DNA from: Symbiodinium natans
Lineage: Eukaryota > Sar > Dinophyceae > Suessiales > Symbiodiniaceae
NCBI GenBank assembly: GCA_905221605.1
Contig: CAJNDS010001046.1
Coordinates: 123,501 to 187,500, forward strand
Direction of reading: 5' to 3'
Length of the DNA stretch: 64,000 nucleotides
Part shown: piece by piece, positions 24,573-36,228 of the stretch
Layout: every line of letters starts with the position of its first letter
Numbering within the stretch: the first letter of the stretch is position 1
Made by a program: the position numbers and the translations under genes
The notes under the pieces: generated by a model
The model's input: only the letters and a program-made list of their open reading frames with translations
What the model was told of the DNA's origin: nothing
The model's database searches: none

Positions 24573-27500
24573 TCACCAAGCCGCCTCCTGCTTGCCGAAC
24601 TTCTGCATGATGTTCTCGTCGACCTCGGGGGGAGCCACAGAACGCAGAAGCGGTTTAGGGTTTGGGGTTTGGGGTTTAGGGTTTAGGGTTTAGGGTTTAG
24701 GGTTTAGGGTTTAGGGTTTAGGGTTTAGGGTTTAGGGTTTAGGGTTTAGGGTTTAGGGTTTAGGGTTTAGGGTTTAGGGGAGCCCTCAAACTTGAGGACC
24801 CTCTTTACCTGCAGTTTTATGGGTTATACCTACTAGTTCAGGGTAGCTACTACTAAACTGTACGTAAACAAAGTCGCACGAGGGTTTAGAGTCTGGGGTT
24901 TAGGGTTTAGGGTTCAGGTCTTCGGGTGTGGGCCTTGAGTCTCCGCTGGCCCTAAGATTCCAACAGCCCATCCACGGGCCCCTAACGTCTTACGCCTGTA
25001 CCGATGTTCTTGCAGGGGGGTCACTAGAGAGACCCTTGAACTCCAAACCCCTAAATCCATGAACCCCTAAACTCTGAACCATACACCCCTGCAACCTCTA
25101 AAACTGTAAACCCTAACCCCCAAACCCTTAAACCCCTGAACCCCTAAACCCCAAACCCTAAGCCCCTTCATTGGGATGCGGGGCCCATGGAGCCATAGCC
25201 AGCGCCGCCCCAAAGCGGATGGGCAGCAGCAGTCGGGCCTAAGGCAGGAAGACCAAACAGTTTAGGGTGCTCGTCTTGGGTTCTCCATGTATGGGCCCTT
25301 AATTTGGGTCCCTTGCGATAAAGGTCGTATATGCACTGTGCATAATAAGGGCCCTTACTTCGGATCCCTATAAGCAAGGGAAAGGGGACACACTAAGTTT
25401 AAGGGCCTGGTTTCCGGACTTTCTTGGATTTTGGGGGGGGCGAAAGTTTGGGGCTCTGAATTTGGGGGCCATGGGTGGCGAGCCTACCTTCGAAGCCTTC
25501 CATTCCGAAACTCCAGGGCCGAATGCCTGGAGATTTTCAGGTTGCAAGGTTCAGTGGCTCTAGGCTTGTGGCTTAGGGTTTAAGGCTTCGGGTTTTTAAA
25601 GTTTAGCCCAGGAACTGTTTAAAGGAATGATTCCTTATACAGCTTCCATATGATTTCTAATGAATCCTGGCAGCTATGATTCCACTACGATTCCGCTGCA
25701 AATACATGCTCCATTGTCGTTAAAGTGGTTGGTGTTCCTTAAGGACATGAAGAGCATAAGATTCTCATAAACGATCAATAGTTTTGCACATGTCTTTTGC
25801 ACTCTTTCAAGAAATTCCAAGCATTGTAAATTCATAGTGAGGTCATAGATAATTCGTATCATATCTTTCGCAGGAATGCATAACAAAACCATACCAATAT
25901 CTATTTAACATACGTACGTTAGGATGTTCCCCCTTATACAAACAGTCCTTCAGTGGGATTATAGTACCTTCCTGGTACCTCCGTGCCCGCAACGCTTGAG
26001 CCAAAGAGTGCCTCAAGGGCCCCCACAAAGCCCCGCACAGCCAATCCGCCCAAAGCTACCCTTTGCCCTAAACCCTCATAGGGTTTAGGGTTTAGGGTTT
26101 AGGGTTTAGGGTTTAGGGTTTAGGGTTTAGGGTTTAGGGTTTAGGGTTTAGGGTTTAGGGTTTAGGGTTTAGGGTTGAGGGTGTAGGGTTTAGGGTTTAG
26201 GGTTTAGGATTTAGGGTTTGGGGTCCCTGAACCATCCATCACACACAAGGCTTCGACAATGTTGGAGGCTGCGAAGACCAAGCCGAAGACAGCCGCGCTC
26301 TCCTTCGGCGTGGCCATTTAGGCCTTTAGGGTTTAGGGAACCATGGTTCTTCGGGAGCCCAGCACCACTTAGGTGAATTCGGGTCATCTACCATAAACTG
26401 CGTGAGGGGTCCTCTGTAAGCTACGAAACGCTCCTCAACTAAGGGGCTTAGGGCTCTATCAGTCGTTGAAGGACAGGAGTGCTGGGCTCGGGATACAGAC
26501 TTGTTCCCGCTCCCCCCCTTGAGCCCTCCTGCCACCAAACACTCCCCTCCAAGTACTACCTTCAAGATACCCTGCATACTCCCACAAGGTAGCCTGGTAC
26601 TCCAACTAGTCAGCCTGGCAGTTTCTGAGGAGGGAGGGGCGGGGCGGGCGAAGGTAAACCCTCAACCCTGCAAACTGAACCCCGAATCCTTACCCCTGAA
26701 CCCGAACACTCAGCCCTAAACCCTAAACCCTAAACAGCACTAAGCCCTAAACCCTAAACCCTAAACCCTAAACCCTAAACCCTAAACCCTAAACCCTAAA
26801 CCCTAACCAATTGAAGCCCTGAACCCTGGAGAGCCAGCAGCCTCGGGCTTGCTAAAGTCGGGCCAGTGCCCAGCTGTGTTCAGGTAGACGATGCACCTAG
26901 GGTTTAGGGTTTAGGGTTTGGGGTTTGGGGTTTAGGGTTCAGGGTTTAGGGTTTAGGGCTTGGAGTTTGGGGTTTAGGGTTTGCGTTCGGGGTTTGGTTC
27001 TGGGTTTGGGTTTGGGGTTTGGGGGTTAAGGGTTTAGGGCTTGGGTGTTTAGGGTTTAGGGCTTGGAGTTTGGGGATTGGGGTTTGGGTTTAGGGTTTAA
27101 GGTTTAGGGTTTAGGATTTAGGGTTTGGGGTTTGGGGTTTACAGTTAGGGTTTGGGGTTTGGGGTTTAAGGTTTAGGGTTTAGGGTTCAGGGTTTGGGGT
27201 TTCGAGTTACGGTTCGGGGTTTGGGGTTCAAAGGGTTTGGGGTTCAAAGGGTTTGGGGTTTGGGGTTTAGGGCTTAGGGATTTGGGCTTGGAGTTTGGGG
27301 TTTGGGGTTTGGGGTTTAGGGTTTGGGGTTTAGGGTTTGGGGTTTAGGGTTTGGGGTTTGGGGTTTAGGTTTGGGGTTTAGGGTTTGGGGTTTAGGGTGG
27401 GGAGCGCTTTGTTTTCAGAAGCGCGACGACTACGCAACGCACAATACAGGACATCGATCTGTCGGCAACATAGTATTGAAAAACGGCGTGCGCATGCAAA

Positions 27501-27825
27501 CAAGCATCAAATAGGATAGGTTACACACACGCATATATATGTATGCTCATAGTTGAATTAATATAATCCAATTCATATCTTTGCTTATCTACATTAAATC
27601 TATATATATATATATATATACAGTTACACACACACCGTCTTCGTTGTTGTGTCCATATTGCTATCTTTCTTCTGCAGACATCGACAAGCACCAGCAAACC
27701 CCTGACGAATTGCTGGGGCATGGGCTCCGTTGGGAAGGCTACCGCCCAGAAGAGCAGCTCGGTGATGACGTAGGAGAGGGTGCCGGCCTCTTAGTTCTCT
27801 TCTGGGTTCATTGAGTCAAACCACC

Positions 27826-27856
<31 letters not shown>

Positions 27857-30800
27857 ACACACCCAGCTCCTCAGAAAGATATCAGCACCCGAGACAAAAC
27901 CCCCTGATACCCCCCCTCCCCCGTTTTAAGGTAAGGGCAGGTGGGGAATCTGGACAGAGTTTGGGGTTCAGGACTTGGCATGTAAGTGTTTGAAGCTCGC
28001 GGGTCGAGGCTGTCGTGGCGGGGGTTCTATGGTTTAAAGGGTGAGGGTCCCGTGCTAACCCTAAACCCTAAACCCTAAACCCTAGACCCTAAGCCATAAG
28101 CCCTAAGCCCTAAGCCCTAAACCCTAACTCTACACTCATGGAGTCTTTGAGTGCGGCCTTCAGTTTTGGGATGTGTTGGGCTTGAGCCTCGAGGCCGTGA
28201 AAAAAGTCTGAGATTCTTCAGCTAGGACTTGGGTTTTGGGTTTGGGGTTTGGGGTTTAGGGTTTAGGGTTTAGGGTTTAGGGTTTGGGGTTTGGGGTTTA
28301 GGGTTTAGGGGGTAAGAGTGTTTTTTTTTTTGTTGCGGGTGCTTTTTTGCTGTGGGTGCGGGGGCGCGTTTTTTTTTTTTTTGCTGCGGGTCGCGGGGGC
28401 GCGTTTTTTTTTTTTTGCTGCGGGTGCGGGGGGCGCGTTTTTTTTTTGCTGCGGGGCGCGTTTTTTTTTTTGTTGCGGGTGCCGTGGGGTCGCGTTTTTT
28501 TTTTTGCTGCGGGTGCGGAGCGTTTTTGCTGTTTTCTCTATATTTTACTATGAAAACCTCTATTTTCTCTAATTTTCAATAGGAAAACCTCTTTCTTCTC
28601 TATATTTGAATAGGAAAACCTCTTTCTTCTCTATATTTGAATATGAAAACCTCTGTTTTCTCTACATTTAGTATGAAAACCTCTACTTTAATTCGAAAAC
28701 CTCTATTTCTCTATATTTTATAACGAAAACCTCTATTTCTCTCTATTTTTGTCTATGTCGTCATAGTTTTCCTCTATATTTAATGAGGAAGACATGAGAG
28801 AGGAATACATGAGAAACTTATTGTCTGTGTTATCTCAATGTGTGACTTGCAATTAAAAGTGTTCTGTTCCTCTTGTCCTATTTTAATAGGAAGCCCATTA
28901 TTTTCTCTGTCTCTGAATAGGCAAACCTCCATTGTCTTAACATTTGAACATGAAGACCTCTATTCTCTATATTTGAATATCAAGACCTCTACATTTTGAT
29001 ATGAAAACACTTTGTATGTTCGCCGCTATATTTTCGTATGAAAGCCTCTATTTCCTCTATGTTGTCATAGGAAACATTTAATTTCTCTATATTGTATAGC
29101 GAAAACCTCTATTGTTCTATAGTTTTTTTATTTTGTCAGTATTTTCAGACATCTTCTCTTTATTTCACGAGGAAGACATAAGAGGAATACATGAAAAGCT
29201 AATTCTCTATATTGTCATAAGAGTACATGCAGTATCTCTATCTGTGACTCGTAGACAACAAGTGTTTTTGTTCATGTCTCATAACACAAGCTCTATTTTC
29301 TCGATTCTTTACTAAGAAGACGTTTATATCTCTATTTGTAAACGGAAAATTCAACTTCCACTATAAGGTCTGAATTTTCGTAGGAAAGCAGGCATATATT
29401 CCCTCTTTTTTCAGGGGGTTGGGGGCTGCGCAGACCGCCGCATTTGAAAACACAATGCGCGCATCATGGGTTTGGAAGGGATTCGTAAGCTTTGAAGCAG
29501 GCTTGCCGGCTAAAAAAAGCGGGGGGGTTGGGGGGGGGGCGCAGCCCCCCCCCATTTGCAACACAATGCTCGCATCATCATGGGTTTGGAAGGGATTCGT
29601 ATGATTGAAGCAAGCTTGCCCGGCTAAAAAGCGCAGCCCCCCCCCACCCCCCATTTGCAACACAATGCTCGCATCATCATGGGTTTGGAAGGGATTCGTA
29701 TGATTGAAGCAAGCTTGCCCGGCTAAAAAGCGCAGCCCCCCCCCCCCCGCCCCTTTCAAGCGGAGGGGAATGCTCTCATGATGGTTTCGGAAAGGATTCA
29801 TTTGCTTTGAAGCAAGCTGGCATGGCTTTAAGAAGCGGGGGGGTTGGGGGGGGCGCAGCCCCCCCCAATTTGCAAACCCAATGCTGGCATGATAGGCTTG
29901 GACAGGATTCATATGCTGAGAAGCTAGCTGGCACGGTTTTAAAGAGGGGGGGGGTCGGGCGGGGTGCAGCCCTCCCTCCACCGTTAGCAAACACAATGCT
30001 CGCATGATGGCCTTGGGAAGGATTCAGTGCTTTGAAAACGCTTGCACAGTTTAAAGGAGGGGGGGGGCGTTGGGGACGGGGTTGGGGAGGAAATTGCAAA
30101 AACAAATGACCTGGGGGAAGGGGGGGGGGGCGCGTTTTTTTTTTTGCTGCGGGTGCGGGGGCGCGTTTTTTATTTTGCTGCGGGTGCGGGGGCGCGTTTT
30201 TTTTTTTGCTGCGGGTGCGGGGGCGACACGCGCGAGGTCACTCACTCACCTGGGGGGTGGGGAAGAGGGGGGGGGGGGCGCGTTTTTTTTTTTTGCTGGG
30301 GTGCGGGGGCGCGTTTTTTTTTTTTTGCTGCGGGTGCGGGGGCGCGTTTTTTTTTTTGCTGCGGGCGGGGGCGACACGCGCCAGGTCACTCACTCACCTG
30401 GGGGGGTGGGGAGGAAGCGGGGGGAGGGGGGGGGGGGCGGGGAGGGGGGGGGGGGGTGGCGTTTGTTTTTTTGCTGCGGGTGCGGGGGGCGCGGTTTTTT
30501 TTTGCTGCGGGTGCGGGGGCCCCTTTTTTTTTTGCTGCGGGTGCGGGGGCGACACGCGCCAGGTCACTCACTCACCGGGGCGGCCCCCGAAAAAAGCACC
30601 CACAGCAAAAAAGCACCCACAACAAAAAAAAAAACACGGGTTCCGGGTTTAGGGCTTCTTTGGGGGCGTCGGGGTCTAGAGTCCTTTGAGGGTTTAGGGA
30701 TTAGTGGGTTGAGGGCTCAGGGAGTTGAGTCCCTAATCCCTAAACCCTAAACCCTAAACCCTAAACCCTAAACCCTAAACCCTAAACCCAAGGACTCAAG

Positions 30801-33800
30801 GCACTGGCTGCACCATACTTCTTCACGTCGTCCATGGAGATGTTGCCGTACGTGTCCGGCTCCTCTAAAGTTGAACCGGGACTCTGGGTCTGCGGTTGTT
30901 CTTGGACGCTAAACTAAACCCTAAACCCTAAACCTCAACCCTCAACCCGCAACAAGCCTCAACCCTCAGCCCTCAACCCTAATCCAAAAGCTCTATAGGT
31001 TTGAAGTTGGGACAGGCGCTCGGCTCTCAAGCTTCAACAAGCAAATCGAGTTCTCGCTGCGCCATCAAGAGCGCGACTTTCAGCACCCATGTCCAAACGA
31101 ATAAACCCCAGACCCTAAACCCTAAACCTTAAACCCCAAAGCCTAAACCCTAAACTGTCCTAAACCCTCCAGCTGGGAACTCTCGCGACTTAAGTCAGAA
31201 AGAACACCTCATGAGTCTGCAAGGGGAACCCCGCACTCCCTGGACCCCTTGTAGCGTTCAGGGTTAGGGTTTAGGGTTAGGGTTTAGGGCTAGAGAGAAA
31301 TCACGGAAAACAGCACCATTGATGTCGCTTTGGCGGTCCCACACGCTAAAGGGCTTCTTCTGCTCCGACTCCTGCTGATCCTGGCGAGGATTTTTGTTGG
31401 GGTCCAGGGCTGGGATTTGATTAGAGGTTTCGGGTCTCGGTTTGGCTACAAACAGGAAGGCGGGCTGCCGGCCTTCGGCGGTTGCTACATCCCTCAAACA
31501 GTAATTACAGATGCCCAAGTCCCTAAAACCTAAACCCGAACTCTTCACCCTAGCCGGGCCCTAAACCCTAAACCCCAAACCCCAAAACCCTAACCCCAAA
31601 ACCCCAAAACCCCAAAACCCCCAAAACCCCCTAAACCCCCTAAACCCCCTAAACCCCTTAAGCCCGAAGCCCGAAACCCCAAACCCTAAACCCTGAACCC
31701 TAAACCCCAAACCCCAAAACCCCCGAAACCCCAACCCCTAAACCCTAAACCCTAAACCCCAAACCTAAACCCCAAACCCTGAACCCCAAACCCTAAACCC
31801 TAAACCCTAAACCCTAAACCCTAAACCCTAAACCCTAAACCCTAAACCCTAAACCCTAAACCCTAAACCCGAGGCCGAGCGCCCTGCTGCACGCCGGGCG
31901 GTCGACCTTCGCACCAGGGCAGCCGAGACGCCCGCCAGGAGGCAGCTGGCGGCCTAGGGTTTAGGGTTTAGGGTTTAGGGTTTAGGGTTTAGGGTTTAGG
32001 GTTTGGGGTTTGGGGTTTAGGGTTTAGGGTTTAGGATTTAGGGTTTAGACCCCGGTTCAGGTTTTAGGCTTAAAGCTTGGGATGTTAAGGGTGTTGGGTT
32101 CGGGGTTAAGGGTTTCAGGGCAGAAACCCTAAACGCTAAACCCTTCACCCTATAAGCTAAGGGTTTAAGCGCTTCAGGATCTACAGGTTTGATGGCGGGT
32201 TTTTTGGCTGGGAGGTTGGCGGCTTAGGCGTTTAGAGGTTTAGGGGTTTAGGGGTTTCGGCGTTTCGGGGTTTGGGGGCTGGGGGGCTTGGGGGCTTGGG
32301 GGTGGGGGTTTGGGGGTTTGGGGGTTTGGGGGTTTGGGGGTTTGGGGGTTTGGGGGTTTGGGGGTTCAGGTTGAGGGTTTTGGGTCTAAGGTTTTTTCAT
32401 GGCCGGAACTTACTTTGCTTGTATCAAGGCGGGAACCCTTGACTACATAATGCCCATCTTGCAGCTTAAGCTGGGGCTTGGGGGTTAGGGTTCAAAGGGT
32501 TTCGGGCTAAGTTGCAGGTTTGGGTTTTAGGCACTTCTAGGGTTTGGGATTTGAGGCTTCAGGATGCCCCTAAACCCTTAACCCTAAACCCTGAACCCCA
32601 AACCCTAAACCCTAAACCCCAAACCCTAAACCCTGAACCCTACTTAGAGGCTTCTGGGTACTAGGAGCCCGGGCCAGGGCCGTTGTCTCCGATCCTGACT
32701 GGGCACTGGCTGTGCTCGGAGCCGCGCGCCTGCTTAGGGTTTAGGGTTTTGGGTTTAGGGTTTGGGGTTTGGGGTTTAGGGTTTAGGGTTTAGGGTTTGG
32801 GGTTTGGGGTTTGGAGTTTTGGGGTCCAGGCTTTAAGGCGATTATGGATTCAGGGTTAGTAGGCTTTGGGGTCTGGGGTTGAGGGTTATTAGGGATTGGG
32901 GTGTAGGGGTATCGGGTTTATGGCCTAAGGGTGGTTTGGCTCTTTTGGGGTTTGGGGGTTTCGGGTTTAGGGTTTGGGGCTTGGGCTTTGGGCTTTGGGG
33001 TTTAGGGATTTTGGTTTAGGGTTTGGAGGTTTGGGGTTGGGGTTTAGGGACATTAGGGTTTGGGGCGTCGGGTTATTAGGGTTTGGAGTGTAGGGATGTC
33101 AGGGCTTAGGGCTTTTGATGACGCACCCCAACCCCGACGCCATGACCATCACAGGTCCCTGTTTCAGGGACTCGGGTCACCAAAGAACCCTTCTAGTCTG
33201 CCACGAGTTTTGCGACTTGGGGTTCTTCAGGGCGCAGTGGGCAATTTCAGTCGTTTAGGGTTTAGGAGTTCAGGGTTTAGGGGTGCAGGGGTTGAAGGTT
33301 TACGGGAGATGCAGACTGCGGGTTATATTTTAAATAAAACCGGTGGCGTTGTGCTAGGGTCTAGGGTCTTGGCACATGCCAATTTAGGGCATGCACCCTG
33401 TTTCCTTCCCTCACAAGCCGTTCTGAACTGTAGACCTGAACCTTAAGCCTAACCCCTAGCCACCCTATAAACCCTATAAACCTCACAAACCTTATAAACT
33501 CTATAAACCCTAAACCCCATTCGTGCCTTCGAATCTCCAAAGCCAAGAACACCACCAACCCCAAACCCCAACCCTAAACACCAAACACCAAACCCCAAAC
33601 CCTAAACCCCCTAAACCCTAGACCCCAAACCCCAAACCCCAAACCCCAAACCCCAAACCCCAAACCCTAAACCCTAAACCCCAAACCCCAAACCCTCAAC
33701 CCTACACCCCAAAAGCCCCAAGAAGCCAGCTGGGTCTCCCGGCGGCCCAGCGGCGCGCAGCGCCGGCGCGGCGTGCGGCGCTGGGGCGGCCACGAAGGTC

Positions 33801-34598
33801 TGATGCGGGGTTTGGGGTTTAGGGGTTTAGGGTTTGAGGAGGTTTAAGGCTTAAGGGATTCGGGTTGAGGGTTTAGGGTTTAAGGGTTAAGGGTTAAGGG
33901 TTAGGGCTTAGGGTTTAGGGTTTAGGGTTTAGGGTTTAGGATTTAGGGTTTAGGGTTTAGGGTTTAGGGTGTAGGGTCCCTTGAAAGGCAGCCCGATGGC
34001 CCCTGCCTGCGACAGCCAAAGCCCTGCGACGGCCGCCGTGAGCGCCGCGGCGCGCAGGACGCCTTGTTCAGGGCTATTGTAGGGATTTGTCGTTATGGGG
34101 GTTTAGGGTTTAGGGTTTAGGGTTTAGGGTTTAGGGTCTAGGGTTTAGGGTTTAGGGTTTAGGGTTTAGGGTTTGGGGTTTGGGGTTTAGGGTTTAGGGT
34201 TTAGGGTTTGGGGTTTTGAGCTTTCGAAAATAAAGGGTACACTTGTTTTTTGTTTTTTGTTTGGGGGGTGGTATTTTCAAGAATAGCCAAGGGTAGCTAC
34301 CCCTATGTTGATGGGCTTGGGTTTAGGCTATTTGGGGTTTAGGAAACAGGCTTCCGGCTCTCGGAACTTCAGCGGCAAATCTGGAGCTTCAGGGTAGCTA
34401 GTGCTCGGATGGTTTTGAGATGTTCCCCTTTTAATGCTAACAGTCCTTAATCGGATTATAGCACCTATTCTAGCCCCTGATTATAAAGGACCAATACTGT
34501 AAGGGGGAACATCCCAAGGATGGTGTTTTGGCAACAGCTCGAGCGCTCACAAGCCCACAGAAGCCGAGCCGGTGGCAGCGAGATGCAGCAGGCGCCAT
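24573..34598 (-). CDS. Gene A: plastid-targeted FAM210/DUF1279-like membrane protein (12 exons)
   Basis: Exons in gene order: 34555-34598 (ATG at 34,598), 34007-34073, 33747-33799, 32669-32729, 31888-31953, about 31339-31374, 30812-30862, 27726-27787, 26842-26896, 26252-26302, 25185-25238 and 24573-24623 (TGA). They join to a 216-codon frame. Seen: a hydrophobic start (EQGVLRAAALTAAVAGLWL), then FVAAPAP, a second hydrophobic segment followed by arginines (AASCLLAGVSAALVRRS), and a mature part EPDTYGNISMDDVKKYG, AGTLSYVITELLFWAVAFPT, NTAGHWPDFSKPE, ESAAVFGLVFAASNIVE and ARLLLPIRFGAALAMAPW. The leader matches the known class I peridinin-plastid type. KKYG and LLLPIRF recall DUF1279/FAM210 (recollection, moderate). 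Paralogue B confirms every exon; changes are mostly synonymous or in the leader. Ten of eleven introns fit GC-AG; the donor of exon 6 is GT or GA. Confidence 0.86.
25291..25370 (+). repeat. Dispersed repeat, second copy of the 21,822 family
   Basis: GGGCCCTTAATTTGGGTCCC at the left and AATAAGGGCCCTTACTTCGG towards the right match the copy at 21,822-21,897. It lies in intron 10 of gene A, 54 bp upstream in gene direction of exon 11 (25,185-25,238). Confidence 0.65.
25922..25977. mobile_element. MITE-like element, copy 4 (left half only)
   Basis: GGATGTTCCCCCTTATA is followed by AACAGTCCTTCAGTGGGATT and TAGTACCTTCC, after which similarity stops. The right arm is missing. It lies in intron 10 of gene A. 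Confidence 0.7.
28319..28530 (+). repeat. Poly-T / GCTGCGGGTGCGGGG minisatellite
   Basis: Seven or so units of 24-34 bp, each with T8-T13 followed by GCTGCGGG and GCGGGGGCGCG. The same unit forms a second block at 30,129-30,565 and a short inverted copy at 30,592-30,634. The frames encode runs of F, A and G and are not genes. Confidence 0.92.
28540..29395 (+). repeat. AT-rich block of degenerate GAAAACCTCTATTTTCTC repeats
   Basis: More than 20 imperfect units of about 25-30 bp with the core (G/A)AAAACCTCTATTTTCTC, interspersed with TATATTTGAATA. This is the only long AT-rich stretch in the window and has no telomere-like units. It lies in intron 7 of gene A. Confidence 0.88.
29417..30070. 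repeat. Six degenerate tandem units of about 107 bp
   Basis: Each unit has CGCAGCCCCCCC, then ATTTGCAA(A)CACAATGCTC, GCAT(C/G)AT, GGAAGGATTC and GAAGCAAGCTTGCC, and ends in a G-run. Units start near 29,417, 29,540, 29,631, 29,731, 29,856 and 29,966. C-runs and G-runs at unit junctions can pair. The 214-codon minus ORF (29,361-30,005) only reads along these units. Confidence 0.85.
30129..30634 (+). repeat. Second poly-T / GCTGCGGG minisatellite block
   Basis: This is the same unit as at 28,319-28,530, interspersed with GACACGCGC(C/G)AGGTCACTCA segments at about 30,224, 30,373 and 30,550. The short inverted segment at 30,592-30,634 closes it. Together with the first block it brackets the AT-rich and 107-bp repeats. 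Confidence 0.9.
34419..34515. mobile_element. MITE-like element, copy 5, in intron 1 of gene A
   Basis: GATGTTCCCCTTTTAATGC on the left and GTAAGGGGGAACATC on the right, with AACAGTCCTTAATCGGATT in the left arm. The right edge is about 40 bp from the donor of exon 1. Gene B has no copy at the equivalent site, so the insertion post-dates the duplication or was lost from B. Confidence 0.85.
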
Positions 34599-35872
34599 GA
34601 CCTCACCAACATGCGAGAGTTTCGGGTTTCGGGTACCCCAAAAGCCTGACAAGCCCCCAAGGCCTGAAACTAATACCCTGATGGTTTCAAGACGTGCTAA
34701 GGTCTCAAAAACCCTCAAAAACCCTCAAAAACCCTCAAAAACCCTCAAAAACCTTCAAAAACCTTCAAAAAACCTTCAACAACCCTCAAAAACCCTCAAC
34801 CCTCAAAAAACCCTCAAAAGCCCTCAAAAACCCTCAAAAACCAAAACCCTAAACCCCAAAACCCCCGCCCCCCAACGAAAACCTCAACCCTCAAAACCCA
34901 AAACCCCATAAAAATCCAAACTCTCAAGCCCCCTTAAACGCAAAAAAAAAACACACACACACACACACACAAACCATAAAAATATAGACCCTGAAAATCC
35001 TGAAACCCTGTAAATTAAACTCTATAAACCCTGTAAACCCTAAAAGACCCTAGATGCCCCCAATACCCTCAACACCCCAAACCCTTAACCCTAGACCCTC
35101 AATCCCTTCGCTCCCGTGCCGGAAAGGGCCTGGGCGGGGCGGACCAAGGACCGGGAATAGGAGATGCTCAGCCAGAGGTGCTTGGGTGACGCAAGGGTTA
35201 GGGTTTAGGGTCTAGGGTCTAGGGTGGGAATGCGAGATGGGTCGGTGGTCCCTGTATATTATTATCATACCACCCGCCCCCGCCCCCCCCCCACCCAAAA
35301 AAATGAACAACTATTCTAATCATTAAGGCCCCTATAGTAGCCGTGAACCCTAAACCCTAAACCCCCTAAACACTATTCTAGCTATTCAGGCCCCTATCGT
35401 AGGGCTTCTGGGTATCTGGGTTTTGGTTTCTACAGTGCGGTTAAGGATCCACATCAGGGTTCCCTTCATATTCTCCGAACTCCTCCGGAGTCTTGGGGTT
35501 CGAGGTTTAGGGTTTAGAGTTTGGGGTTTAGGGTTTAGGGTTCAGGGTTTGGGGTTTGGGGTTTGGGTTTTGGGAGTTTCGGTTGAGGGTTTGGGGTTTG
35601 GGGTTTGGGGTTTGGGGTTTGGGAGTTTAGGGTTCAGGGTTTATTTGCCAGAGCGGCTGGGGGCCAAAGGGAGCCAGGAGGTGTAGAGTTCCTTAAGGCC
35701 CCAACAGGGCAGTTCAGGGTTTCGGGTTTAAGGGTATAAGGGTATCAGGGTTCAAGGGTTTAAGGATTTAGGGTGCAAGAGTTGAGGGTCTTGAGGGGAG
35801 AAGGGTATAAGGGTATTATTAGGATATTATAAGAGCTTTAATGGTTTTGGGGTTTAGGGGTTTAATTTGAGG

Positions 35873-36228
35873 GTTTAAGGGTTTAAGGGTTTAAGGTTTA
35901 AGGGTTTAAGGGTTTAAGGGTTTAAGGGTTTAAGGGTTCAAGGGTTTAAGGGTTTAAGGGTTGAAGGGTTTAAGGGTTGAAGGGTTGAAGGGTTTAAGGG
36001 TTTAAGGGTTTAAGGGCTTAAGGGCTTAAGGGCTTAAGGGCTTAAGGGTTTAAGGGTTTAAGGGTTTAAGGGCTTAAGAGTTTAAGGGCTTAAGGGTTTA
36101 AGGGTTTAAGGGTTTAAGGGTTTAAGGGTTTAAGGGCTTAAGGGCTTAAGGGCTTAAGGGCTTAAGGGCTTAAGGGTTTAAGGGTTTAAGGGTTTAAGGG
36201 TTTAAGGGTTTAAGGGTTTAAGGGTTTA
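35873..36228 (+). repeat. (TTTAAGGG)n octamer array
   Basis: About 43 units of TTTAAGGG, with sub-blocks of CTTAAGGG and TTGAAGGG. It is the longest homogeneous variant array in the window and lies in the spacer 5' of gene A. Confidence 0.95.

Noticed and set aside
29361-30750. ORFs of 214-226 codons on both strands
   Set aside because: They follow the 107-bp tandem units and the poly-T/GC minisatellite; products are runs of F, A, G or P.
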